Positions 48,851 to 61,100 of a stretch of 64,000 nucleotides of DNA are shown here, piece after piece; positions within the stretch are counted from its first letter, which is position 1, and every line of letters begins with the position of its first letter. The notes beneath the pieces are model-generated. The model did no database searches. It worked only from the letters and a program-made list of their open reading frames with translations, and was not told the origin of the DNA. This DNA is from Physcomitrium patens (taxonomy: Eukaryota; Streptophyta; Bryopsida; Funariales; Funariaceae). The translations under genes and the position numbers were made by a program. The DNA lies in contig NC_037261.1 of the NCBI RefSeq assembly GCF_000002425.4, positions 1,038,659 to 1,102,658 of the forward strand, read 5' to 3'.

Positions 48851-51800
48851 TAGTAATATGTAAATTATTTCTTGATTAATATTATTGAGCATTTAAACTT
48901 ACATTTAAACAAAAGACATTTTTTTGACACCTAATATATTATATTAATACTAAAGAATATAAAACTACAAAAAAAATAAAAAAAAGGTGAGAAAATTGAC
49001 TGATGGACCTTTTGGGGTGTTTAAAAATAAAAATCTTATTGAAAAAGATTTAAAAAATTGCATCAAATATATTAGTATAAATATCATATTTTTCTACAAA
49101 AGAATAATATTAGAAAAAAAACACAACTATTATATTTAATTACTTATCTTTAATAATAAGTTTTTATACATTATAAATAAATGAATAATTTTATAAAAAT
49201 ACTATTTTTAATTTATTTTGTAATATATATAGATTTTTAGAAAAAAAAACGAAATCTTAAGCTCAGAATTTATATAAAATAATTGAAATATTTTAAAAAG
49301 AATTCATCAGTTCTTAAAATTATATTTTTATTTTTTTAAAATAGCCTTTTTGACTAATTTAATATTTATATTCAATAAAAATATTATAGTTTTTGAATTT
49401 CAATAAGTTTATAATTGGCATAAAATATAAAAGTATATTAAAAAAATAAATCTTCATGATCTAAAAGATATTTAAATTTATATTCAAATTCTATTTCAAA
49501 TGAATTTTAAAAAGCTTCAAAATAAATTAAAAGCATTAAATACATTCATTTTCATATGCAACTAAAAAAATTTCTAAAAAATAATATATAATATAAAATA
49601 AAAAAATAATATATAAAAATATATTTTTTTATTCATTATAATAGGTTATAAAAATAAATAAATAAAAAATTTATATAGAATTATCAATCTTATAATTAAA
49701 ATTAAAATCAAAGTAAAAGATATTATAGCTAATTAAAATTCTTTTATTAGGTGCAACTATTATCTTAATATGAGTTATAGTAATAAAAAAATTCAAGTAT
49801 TAAAAAATTTAAAAATAATAAATACCAACCATTGTAAAATGCAATTGTCAACTTAGCAAGATAAGACAATAATATTTTAAAAAACTATTTGAAATATATA
49901 TTTTTGGCTTAAAATTAATTGATGATGTAATAGTAGAATTAATATTTATAACTAAAAAAATTATATAAGAATTTTAATCTTGAATATTGACATCTAAATA
50001 AAGACGAACCTATTTATAAAAAAATAAATTAAAATGAGATAATATCATGCAGCTAATTGGTAGAATACAACCAAAATAAAACTATTTAAATTTTATAGTA
50101 TAATCATATGCATATACATAGAAAGATCAACAAAGACAAAGAAAAGTTCTATTGAAGACAAATAATTCAAAATCAAGAAGAATAACAAACATATAGACTT
50201 ACAAATACAACTCAAAACTATTAATTTAATTTTATACAAAGAAAGAAGCTATTTGTACTCAATTTATATATAATCAATATACTATCAATATCATAGTATA
50301 AAAATATAAGAATAAAGTGCAAGCACCAAATAAATTATATAATATCCAATATATTTTATTAAAAATATATCTAATATTATCAAAAAGAAACACAACCAAG
50401 GACTATAAGGTCTAATTGTTTTTAAAAAAAGACACATCTTTAGCTAAATAGAATTACTATTAAAGGTACTTTTAAAACAAAGAGTAATAAATAGGACCTA
50501 AGTTTCAATAAAGAGTAGCACATTTAAGTATGTACAACTTAGACTTAGCTACAAAGAAACAAGTCAAGAGACTTTGTTTCTTAAAAATTTAACAACACTC
50601 TAGTCATTATAATCATAAATGACAAAAAAAAATAGTTAAAATCTATCTAAATAATATTATATTAAAAAAAATTAATTTGATACAATAATAAGTGGTACAA
50701 ATTGGTATATATCAAGAAAGACAAAATTCTAGAATATGCAATACTTTAGATCTATATCTAAAGTGAATAAGAAAATAAAAAATCAACAAGACCCAATAAA
50801 AAAAAATTCAAGTTTTTTTTATACTAAACCATATATTATCACCATAGACCAAACTAAAAAATAAATAAATAAATAACTTATATAGATTCTTTTGAATATT
50901 AGAAAATTTCAAAAATCAAGTCACAGAATTATTAGTTGACCTTCAAGATAAAGTAATTGAATTTATATAGTGGGATAATATATTATTAGATTTAAATCCA
51001 ATTGATATAATAATCAAAAAAATAAATAAAAAAGAAGTAAAAGGGGTATAAAAAAAGAAAATTTCTTTTTATTATAAGTATATATTAAAAAAATTATACA
51101 AATAAAAATTAGATTCTACATAAATCTCCTCATTTTATAAGTTATGTAAATGCCTTTATTCTAACATATAGGTGTGAAATGTTTTAAAAAAAATCTATAT
51201 TTTTAAATATTTTTATTTAATGATACTAATAAAAAGAATCAATGACTTCAAATATCATCATATTATTTTTATCATAACAATATAATAATAAAAAAATTAT
51301 AAATAATATTTTTAATAAATTTAGATTTACTTTCTAAAACTTTTTTATAAAATAATTTAGTTTTTTTATCAAAAATATCTTATAAAGATTTATAAAATTC
51401 TTATAAAAAATAAAACATTAACTTTCAAATCTATTAGAAACTATAAAAAAATTCTATGATTTTAAAGATCTAAATAAGATTCTTTCCAATAAAAAAAAGA
51501 CAAAGTTTATAATGTAATGGACAATATTTCAAAAATAATATTTTATAAGAGTCTAATTTCATTTTCAATATTATACGTGGTCAAATTTATTTTTTAATAG
51601 ACTATTTTTGTATATAAAAAAATTTTAATAGGCTAATTTTGTTTATGATGCTTCTTTGCACAATTCTTAGGAAAATATTTGATTATTCAATAATGTAAGC
51701 ACAAATGTTGATAATAATAATTTTATAGGAATATTAAATTAATTTTAGAATATTTACATTTGGAATTTTTTCACAATGTAATCAATTGTCTATGATATCT

Positions 51801-52084
51801 GAAATTCATTTTCCATTACTTATCCTTCCAAAGAATTATTATATGCATGTATAGAAAAATTATTCAAAGTATTATTTCAGAAAAATTATTAAAAGAAAAT
51901 TTTCTCCTACAAATATATAATAATATAATATATATATATATATATATATATACATATTTTAAATTAAAGATGTTATTACTTTAAATTAAACCAAATCTAT
52001 ATTCTAAAATAAAAATATATACTTACAAAATAAACAATACATACTAAAAATATGAAAATTTATAGCATCTATAGTAGTTATTAT
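48851..52084. other. Extremely AT-rich desert
   Basis: Over 3 kb with almost no G or C runs, no coding frame and no repeat family I can recognise. (TA)n at 51926-51952, shortly before the viral insert. Confidence 0.65.
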
Positions 52085-52085
52085 A

Positions 52086-54574
52086 TTTAATACATCTATA
52101 GCAGTTGTTGAGTCTCATAAATCATGCAAAGGGAGAGCACTTGTACTCGTAAGAGGTAGGACATCTGCTGATAACTTTAAGGATCAGATTCGTAAGTGGC
52201 CAGGTGGAGAAGTAAAAGACTATGAAATAAAAAAGTATATCTCTTTTGCAAATAAGCTAAAGAGATTAGATGATAATCAAGTAATGTCAAGCTTCAGTAA
52301 CATGGTAATGATAATGGATGAAATTCATAATTGAAACATTCTATGTCAGACCTTGATGCGGAAACTGTATATGGTCAAATGTGGAGATTATCTCACCTTG
52401 CTAGGAACTGTAAGATACTTCTTTTAAGTGCAACTCCTATGATAGACAAAGCTGAAGAGATCCTATCCATTCTTAATTTGATACTTGATGTTGATCATCA
52501 ATTTGATACGTCATTCTTTCCTACTGAAGATGACTTTAGAAGAAGCATAATGGATAGAATATCATATCTCAACAGTAACCAACACATGGCAAAAGTAATA
52601 GAAGGAGTAACTCTAGAAGGTTGTTCGGTCAGGGTCGTTCCATCTTACATGGATGGATATCACCTTGAAGCGTATAAGAAAATAGATACTAATAATCTCG
52701 ATGACAGTGTATACAGAAACTCCATATACTGCTCTTTAATGACCTTCTGGGATGGAACGTATGGTGCTGAGGCATTTACAAAGATTGTAAGAATCAAACA
52801 AGATAATAAGATAAAGTATACACTCAATGAGGAAGTTGTACAGCGACTAAGAAGAAACAACTTGCACTTGTACTCTTGCAAGTACTCAAAAATGCTAGAC
52901 ATAATAGAAAGCAATAAAGACATGCTAGCATTTGTATTTTGTGAGGAAGTTAAAGGGACTGGGTTGATCATGATGAGTTGTATATTCGAACTCTTTGGAT
53001 ACCAACTATACGATGGTGAAAACATAGATGAGATCGAGAAGGGTTTGCGATACACGTTGTATACAAGAGATATAGTCGCTTGCTCCAACCCAGAAAAGAG
53101 ATTAGATGGGTTTAGATCTCCAAAGAACAAGTATGGGGAGTATGTCAAGATATTACTTGATAGCAGAATCAGTGGAGAGAGTGTAAGCTTGACCAATGTA
53201 AGACAAGTGCATATTATTACTCCTCATTGGAATAAGTCAAAAATAGTACAAGCGATTGGAAGAGCAGTAAGGAGTCGATCACATGACCTTTTGAAGGCTG
53301 AAGAAAGGTCAATCCATGTTTACAGACATGTAGCTCTCGCATGTAAGAGCAACAAGTGTGTACCATCTGTAAGTATAGACATGTACAAATAGTTAATCTC
53401 AGAAGAGAAGTCAAAGCGTATAGAAGATGTAGAGAACGTTATAAGAAGTTGCTGCATTGATTATTATTTAAATGTTGATACTACAACAGTAAGAAGTGGA
53501 TTTTGTGATGATATATCAACATATCTCTTATGGTACTGCAATGATATAGAAGCTTCTATACGAGAGATCGTCACTAGATCAACAGAAGCTCTCTCGATAG
53601 GTGCTATAAGTACATTATTAAGCACCAAGAAAAGCGTTGTAAAGGCTTTAATTGGAAAAGGTATTAGTCTCGACAATGGAACAAGAATCAAAGAGATAAA
53701 AGGTATGGTATACCTAGATTCTGTTACTACTTCGAATAGAGATAAACACTTCTCAAGTTTCAAACAACGTATCAGTGTAAGCATTAATTACTTTACAAAG
53801 GTAATATATGAAGACAAGAGAGATCTTATACACGTTGTGTCATCAATGACAATGTCGCAGAAGGTGCATTTACTTGAGTCAGCAATACTAAGTGGTAAAA
53901 GGAATGCTAGTTTGTTCTTTGAGAATTCCTTTGATTGTATCAATGACAAGTACTATCACATATTGTCATATAGAACTGCGGAAGATAATTACTCATACTC
54001 TTTATCTTCAGAATCCTTTAAAGCATGTATGAAAACGAGGGTGTTAGATGGTACTTGGACAACAGTAAGCGCAGAAGATGAGCTTGATATAATACAAAAG
54101 ATAATATCAAAGTCAAAGCGCTCTAGAGAGATAATGGAAACAAAGCATAAGATATATGCTATATTTTCTAATGGAGATAATAGGTTTAGAATACGTAACT
54201 CTTTATCTGAGAATAAAGAAAGGTCGCTTAAGGATCTGAGAAGTATCAATAGAGATAGATGCATAGACTCACATAGCGGATCCATGATGATGGACATATT
54301 ACTGTACTTGCTTACATATGAGACTAAGCAAGAAAGTATTATGGATATCATAGGATCTACTTTCTATAATTTCTCAGATCAAGAAAATCTTATAAGTACC
54401 AAAAAGATGCATACCATAAAAGCATTTACAGATTCAAAGTATGATAGTCTGCTATTACTTCCTTACAACGTAAAGCAGAAATTATATGGATGGATAATCA
54501 CAAGAACCAAAAAGGAACTTGCAGATGTCATGATTAAAATCTTAACACAGAATGATATGTACATAGTGAACTGA
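52086..54574 (+). pseudogene. NCLDV D6R/D11L-type (VETF/NPH-I family) superfamily 2 helicase, 5'-truncated and broken
   Basis: One gene spread over 52086-52334 (frame ending at TGA 52332), 52331-53392, and on to 54574 in the same frame after TAG at 53390-53392. The helicase core shows the region after motif I (SIAVVESHK), motif II MIMDEIHN, motif III LLLSATPMID, a motif V-like SGESVSLTNVRQVHII, and motif VI QAIGRAVRSRSH. The residues that would bear the Walker A GKT are missing: the virus-like sequence starts just after that point, at the junction with AT-rich DNA. There is one single-base frameshift right after motif II and one nonsense codon; otherwise about 830 codons remain. In viruses such proteins act in early transcription inside virions or factories. 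VETF versus NPH-I assignment is open. Confidence 0.85.
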
Positions 54575-54619
54575 TAAATAATACGACCTTATAGTATACA
54601 TTATCAACATCAACCAGTC

Positions 54620-55357
54620 ATGGCCTCTAAAAGAAGAGTTATATATGATTTGAACCCTTTGAATATAATATTCACACCCGCAACAGATGCATTCCAATCT
54701 TCTGGGTCAAAAGGAAAGTCTGCAATCCCATTTGCTGGAAAAAGAGTTGGTATATCATATAAAGCAGAAAATGGAATAGAGTATCCTCTGATACTAGCAC
54801 CAAAAGGGTGTATGTTCTATTCCTTTGGAATACAAGATGACTCTTTTTCAGGATCTAGCAATAAAGGAAGCAAGAGTATGTGCATTAGCATAGGTGTAGA
54901 AGATAATAAAGACACCAACGAAAATGCGTTTTGTGCTAATGTGCATGCAATATATGATCGCTGTAAAGAATATATCATGAAGCATCCCAAGGATGTTGGT
55001 ATCAAAGTATCAAAGGATACAATAGATGATATGTTCAAACATCCATTAAAGGAATTCACAAAGGACGGTATCACAACAATGCGAATGTACGCAAAGCTTA
55101 TTGTAAGCAACAAAGATTCAAAGGTATGGACTACCTTTTATGACACAAAACAGAACAAGGTAGATGCTAAGTCTTTAGAAGGAGTTCACTGCCGAATGTA
55201 TCCAGCTTTACTTTTTGACTCGTTGTACTTCTGGTCTGGTAGCAGAGCTTCCCTGCAGTGCAAGCTTTCAGAAGCTGTAGTGGAATTAGTAGACAGAGCT
55301 ACTCCATCACTGGACATGAGCTTGTTGAAGATAAGGGACGAGAAAGAGAATATATAA
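54620..55357 (+). CDS. Intact NCLDV-derived protein of unknown function, 245 aa
   Basis: ATG at 54620 (MASKRRVIYDLNPLNIIFT), 45 nt after the tandem TGA-TAA that ends the helicase frame; TAA at 55355-55357. No stop or frameshift. Soluble protein, basic at the N-terminus (KRR), with a middle core (PLILAPKGCMFYSFGIQD, then TTMRMYAKLIVSN), a segment MYPALLFDSLYFW and an acidic, charged C-terminal tail (RDEKENI). The layout is reminiscent of small NCLDV proteins suspected to bind single-stranded DNA (DUF5871/DUF2738-like), but this is a weak impression, not an identification. Whether it is transcribed in the plant cannot be judged; no plant promoter or intron is evident. Confidence 0.7.
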   Translation: MASKRRVIYDLNPLNIIFTPATDAFQSSGSKGKSAIPFAGKRVGISYKAENGIEYPLILAPKGCMFYSFGIQDDSFSGSSNKGSKSMCISIGVEDNKDTNENAFCANVHAIYDRCKEYIMKHPKDVGIKVSKDTIDDMFKHPLKEFTKDGITTMRMYAKLIVSNKDSKVWTTFYDTKQNKVDAKSLEGVHCRMYPALLFDSLYFWSGSRASLQCKLSEAVVELVDRATPSLDMSLLKIRDEKENI

Positions 55358-55376
55358 AAAAACATTTTTATTTTTG

Positions 55377-55700
55377 CTAGATAGACCGAGTACAAAACTG
55401 TATTCTGTACAGAATTTGCCATTTGACATAGCAGAGCACCACGTCCGCTATGTTACTGTCCAGTAAGTTTGTGCCTACTGTATTAGACACGTGTGGGAAG
55501 ACAGGAGCTGTGTACAACATGCCCTCTCTATCAAGCGAACCTTAGTAATGTCAAGGATCTGTCCTTTCATGTTCCTGATTTGATGCTAAGCTCACTGAGC
55601 AGAAATACTCTGTTACTAAGTATAGGCATATTAACGATGAAAGATGACGGAGAGAGTGCGTGTGTACGAGAAAACTTCTTTTTTTGATTTCTGTTGCCTT
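55377..55700 (-). pseudogene. Convergent viral gene remnant, 3' part, two frameshifts
   Basis: On the minus strand, three consecutive pieces in different frames read like one protein: an upstream piece with NMPILSNRVFLLSELSIKS (about 55650-55590), a middle piece with KGQILDITKVRLI, and an end piece from 55541 to the TAG at 55377 with MLYTAPVFPHVSNTVG and NIADVVLCYVKW. Each switch is a single-base shift. The stop faces that of the 245-aa gene at 19 nt, a compact viral arrangement. I do not recognise the protein, and its 5' part is missing beyond about 55.7 kb. Confidence 0.5.
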
Positions 55701-55720
55701 CTCAAGAATGAGACAAAAAA

Positions 55721-55907
55721 AACAAATCATATGTATAGATATTTTTCTGACAAAAAAAATTTACAAAATTAATAAGTTATAGTAATAATTTACCAAAATA
55801 AAAATATTAAAAAAACATATTATTTTAATATAAATATAATGTTATACTAAATATATATATATATATATATATAATTCAAAATTCTAAAAAATGATAAAAT
55901 ATAATGT

Positions 55908-55947
<40 letters not shown>

Positions 55948-56985
55948 CTTGAGAATTAAAATATAGAAGGTTTCCAAGAAAATAAAAATATTCAAGAATA
56001 TAAATCTCTGTGTATTATTATAATAATAAAATAGAAATTTATAAAATATTATAAAAGAATATCATCAGAAAATAAAATCAGAATATTTTTCTAAAATTTG
56101 ATAGAGACCTGTTTGCAAGTGAAAATTTCTTATATTTACACAATAAAAAAGGCCAAAAAATATTATTTTGAATAATTTTGTAATTATAATTTTTTTTTAT
56201 ATTTCATTTATTTTTTATGATTTAGGCAATATTGCAATATAATAATGTCTGTAGTATGACAATTTAAATTTTAGTTTTTAATTTAAAAAATTTGAACTGG
56301 AGTAAATAATGGTTTTAACACTCATAATTTTATGTAATTTTTTTTTATAATAATATTTATTAAGAAAAAAACTTGTTATGAAGAAGAATGGTCTTTTAAT
56401 TTTTATTTTATTTTATATGTGTTATCAAATATATTTTAATATAGTAATAGTATCAAAATTTTAAAGTTTTATTTTTCTTTTAGTATTAATTAGATCTTTC
56501 AATGATTATTTTGATTATGAATTTTTTTTCAATTTTTTTACTATTATGGCAATAAAATAATTGAATCGTCAAAAGAATGGTGTTAGATATCAAATTATTA
56601 CATCAAAATATTTAGTGCATTAAAAAATATAGGAATTTATTTTATAGTTTTAAGACCAATGTCTATTTTTACAAAGATCAAAGATAATATCAAAAATAAA
56701 AATTTCTTCTTAACTTATAAGAATATTAAATAGGCTAATATGAAATAAAAATAATCTTTAATTAATTGTCAAATACTACCAAGAGTAGCAACCAAAATTA
56801 TTTTTTTCAAAAGAAACACTTCACCAAATAATTGTTAGCAACCTTCTTCATGATTTATTTAATAATTTAAATAAGAATAATAAAAATCATTCAAAATATA
56901 TATATATATATATATATATATTATTCTTTATTAATCCATTAATGAATATTCAAATTTTTCTTTCCAAAAATTGATATTAAACTCA
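55721..56985. other. AT-rich DNA with three (TA)n tracts
   Basis: (TA)n at 55851-55872, 55912-55939 and 56896-56922. No gene seen. Confidence 0.6.
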
Positions 56986-57131
56986 TGTTACAAATATATT
57001 TAATCACATAAATAAAAAATATTAAGCATAACATAAATATAGGTAGATTTTATAATATCTCGTGGTAAATTTTTTTAAAAGCTGTGTAGACATAGATTTG
57101 ACTTTATATATGTTTGAAGGTGAATAGTAGG
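56986..57131 (+). repeat. Fragment of a plus-strand Gypsy LTR, cut by the next element
   Basis: Matches the first quarter of the LTR at 47874 (GGTAGA, AAGCT and GACTTTATAT blocks in order) and stops at the point where the family continues with the TTAGAAAC block. The minus-strand LTR begins exactly there. The missing part should lie to the right of the window. Confidence 0.55.
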
Positions 57132-57690
57132 TGTGAAGGATAAGAATCTAATGAAATCAAATATCCAAGTAAAACTTTTTTTAAAGAAATTTGACAAAAT
57201 AGAAGTAAGAAAATATGTATATTAAAAGAAAATTGGAGTGGCTATTGGCAAATGATTAAAGACTCTTGAATCTAAATTAAAGTAAGAAAAGAGTTGATAA
57301 GAGTAAAGAATGCTTTACTCTTGCCTCTATATATACTATCTACCTAAGAGTTATGTAGCAATATTCTATACGACCTCTATCATGTTTTAACTTTGTAAGC
57401 CACATGTATTAACTTGTAAGGCAAGTTTTTTATATATGTGCCATATAGTTATCTTGTTCTACAAGCTATCTATACATGTGATACTTGGCTAACTTGTTGA
57501 CCAATTTTCTAACCTAAAAATTAACTATAAATGCATATAAAATCAAAACTTTGTCTATGAAGCTTTTAGAAAGCTCTCTAAAAGATATTATGAAATTAAT
57601 CTATTTTTATCTATTTTTATCTACTTCTTCTTAATAATATAGGTAATTACTAGAATAAATATGTATATCCATGATAATATGTTCATGATA
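57132..57690 (-). repeat. 3' LTR of the minus-strand element
   Basis: Hairpin at 57299-57322, with arms AAGAGTAAAG and CTTTACTCTT, perfectly paired although both arms differ from the intact element. Bounded on its right by a polypurine tract of the element (minus strand). Confidence 0.8.
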
Positions 57691-57731
57691 TTATCTCCCT
57701 TTTTAAAGAGACGTTCTGCAAGGTACGATCA

Positions 57732-58154
57732 TCATATGTTGAAAACATCAAAGTTACAACAAATTGTATTTGCTGCATACTCTAATCTTTGTTTTCTTTG
57801 AAGATAGTTAATAAGTTATCTTGGCTATTGAAAATAATTTTTACCAAAGCAAAAAAATTACCTTGTTATTTGATCATTATTAAAGCCTTCATAATTTCCT
57901 TGAAATAAAATATTTGGAACAATATCAAGAGTTGTTCATACTTCTAATAAAATAATCAAACATTAAGAATCCCTTCCAAAGTTGTGATACTAAACAAATT
58001 GTATCTTGCTATCTATTTGAAGAAGAACATGTTTTTCTTGAAGATCTTTATTTTAATTATAACAACTTGAATATTGAAATAATTATAATTTTTTATTTTT
58101 TAAGTCAACAAATGATAGTTTTTGAGTTGAATCTATTGGTTATTGGTTTTCCAT
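57732..58154 (-). pseudogene. Third-ORF copy of the minus-strand element
   Basis: ATG (58154) to ATATGA (57732), exactly 423 nt as in the intact element. The first codons match (ATGGAAAACCAA). Several stops. Confidence 0.7.
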
Positions 58155-58199
58155 CTCCTTGGCGCTACAATATATATAGAAGCTATAAACAAAGATAGA

Positions 58200-61100
58200 A
58201 GGTATAATATTATCTTCTCTTAATCTTGTTTCTTTTATAGCAAAGATTTGATATTCTTCATCTAAATTTTGATGGATGTCATTGATGAGAAGCTTCCACC
58301 TTCTTTGTTGCATTTACAAGATTCTTTGCTTGCTTCCATGTGAATTCACTAATATAATATCTATGCCAATGGATAAGGTATTCCAATCTATTTTAGTATC
58401 ACTTTGAGTCTAAGACTTCTTCCATCTTAAATTCTTTATTATTATTCATTTCTATAGAAAGAGGTAGTACTTGTTTTCTTCTTAATATGTTCATTGTCTT
58501 ATATGGTTCAAAGAAAGATACATGAAATATGGAATAGATCTTCATTAACTCTAATAGATATAATTAATAAGCAACTAGATTGATTTATTTACAAATAAGC
58601 AAAGATCAAAGCTTATAATAGTCAAACTTGTCACAAAGGCAAGTAGTCTTAATATTACAATAAAATAATAATATTCTATCACCCATGTTGAATTATGGTT
58701 GTTCCTTGTAATAGACATTTGCATATATCTTTTGTCATTCTTGAGCTTCTTTTAATTGCACCTTCATTGTTGTATGTAGCTCTGACAAAGAATTTGCCAA
58801 ACCTTTTGTTATAGGATTATTAACTCTTAAAAAGTCAAAAATATTAAATTATGGATAATAACCATAATTAATAAAGAAAGATGTTTAATGAGTAGAAAAA
58901 TATATCATATTATTATAGGCAAACTCTACCAATGGCAAAAGAATCATCCAATCATCTTATTGGTAATTGATGGTATACTACAAATAGTGCTCTAAAATTT
59001 GATTAACATGATCTATTTGTCTATTAATTTGAAGATAAAATGCCAAAGATAATTTTATATCTACCTTTAGAAACTTAAAAATATTCTTCAAAACTTAATA
59101 TAAATTGAGTCTTTTTATCTAATATAATATCTTTTTATAATCCATGATGTCAATAGATGTTTTTAAAAAAAACTTAGTTATTTTTTCACATATGATAAAT
59201 TTTGTACATGGTACAAAATATGCTATGTTGATAAAACAATCTACTATCGCAAATATATAATCATACAAATCTGAGCCTAGAAGGTCTATGATAAAATCCA
59301 TAGAAATAAAAATCCAAGATTGTTGAGGTATGGATAATGGTTGGAGAAGTCTATACAATTGACAATGAGGACTTTTTGACCTTAAAAAAATATCACATGA
59401 CTGGACAAAATCTTTTACTACCTTCGACATTTGCAGCCACTAAAAATCTCTAGATATAAGCTCCAAAGTCTTATTGTATCTAAAATTTCTGACCATTAGA
59501 AAGTCATGATATGCTTGAAGAACACGTAAATATATTCTTTTTTTAGAATATATAAGCATCCTTCAAAATAGAGTAGATTATTCTTGAATTCAAACTTAGA
59601 AGTATTATGAGACTTAAAAAAAGGATTCTTCATATCATGAATAAAAAGATCAAAGAATATACTTGATTGAATTTGTGGTTGAATCAATAATCAATATTAA
59701 TTTTATTGCTTAAAGATGAAAATGCTTTGGCTTTAAGAAAATCATTTTTTATTGATTATAAGATGCATTTTTTTTATCAAGGATAAGAATGACTAAAAAT
59801 GATGTCTTATAAACCTTATTGTTTTTGGAGTCAATAAGTAATCTTAAAATCAAATCTTGATAAAGACATATTTTAACAGACTTGGTGGCAATTCAAAGTA
59901 TGTGCTGACATAAAATATTTAAGATTATTGTGCTCTATACAAATATTGATTAGATTAAAAGTACTTTTTAAATAATAGTACCATTTTTGAAATGAATCTA
60001 GAATTACAATAAGTTCTTTATTGTAAATCTCATAGTTAATCTTGACTACTAAAAATTTTCTTGAATAAAAAGCTATTAAGTGAAGTTTATTATTTATTTC
60101 CATTTGTAAAAGTATGATATCTAAAGCAAAGTCCAATGCATTTATTTTCATCAAGGATGGCTTAAAAAATTCAATGCAATATAAAATTGGTGCAAAAATA
60201 AAGGTTGATTTTAAAACTTGAAATGTTGCTTCTGCTTCTTGATTCTATTGAAGTTTTTTTTTATAAGTTAAATATATAAGTGGAGATGTAACTTGAGAAA
60301 AGTCCTTGATAAAGATTCAATAATAGTTAGTAAATTCCAAAAAGTATTAGACATCTTATACAATTTTTGAGATCTTCCAATCCATAATAATTTGAATTTT
60401 TTTAGAATCCATCATAAGTCTATCTTTTGAAATGATATATTCTAAGAAATCAACTTAAGTAGTATGAAATACATACTTTTCTATTTTGGCATAGAATTCT
60501 ACATCTTTTAGTTTTTATAATACACAAAAAATATGAAGTTCATATTCTTCTATGTTCTTAGAATAGATTAATATATTGTCTATGTATCAGATAACAAAGT
60601 CATTTAAAAACTCTTGAAAGATATCATTTATTAAATGTTGAAAAATTACTGGTGCATTTATGAATCTAAAAGGCATGATATTGTATTTGAAATGTCTATA
60701 CCTAGTTTAAAATATAGTCTTCTATTCATCTCCTTCTTTGATGCATATTAAATTGTATGCTTTTTGTAGATCTATTTTTTTATAGATCTTAACTTGATTC
60801 AAGTAATTAAGAAGTCAAAATATCAAAATTAGTGAGTACTTTTTTTTATGGTGATTTTGTTGAATTTTTAATAATTAACACATATCAATAATGATTTATT
60901 TCTTCTTTTTACAAATAAAATTGGAGCTCTTGTTCAAGATTTGGAATGGCATATGAAGTTCTTGGCAAGATTTTCTTCAATATATTCCTTGAATTTAGGC
61001 AACTCATTTTCTGATAAATTATAGATTGGTCCCAATCGCACTTGAGCTCTGTCTTGAAGGTCAATTGAATAATCATAGAGACAATATTTCGAAAGAGTAT

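Larger units (their letters stand above)
52085..55720. other. Giant-virus (NCLDV)-derived insertion
   Basis: Sharp change to higher GC and dense intronless coding: two plus-strand genes 45 nt apart, then a convergent minus-strand gene whose stop lies 19 nt from the preceding stop. The layout is viral, not plant. The first gene is a D6R/D11L-type helicase found only in nucleocytoplasmic large DNA viruses. Insertions from giant-virus relatives are known in moss and lycophyte genomes. The exact virus group cannot be told without searching. Confidence 0.85.

Noticed and set aside
52660-53196. 178-aa minus-strand frame
   Set aside because: It is fully antisense to the viral helicase and has no domain; the plus strand carries clear helicase motifs.
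53989-54351. 120-aa minus-strand frame
   Set aside because: Antisense shadow of the C-terminal part of the viral helicase gene.
52085-55720. Bacterial or viral contamination of the assembly
   Set aside because: The insert carries decay (frameshifts, nonsense codon, truncation at the junction) and grades into (TA)n-rich host DNA, which fits an old integration better than a contaminant. Reads across the junction would still be decisive.
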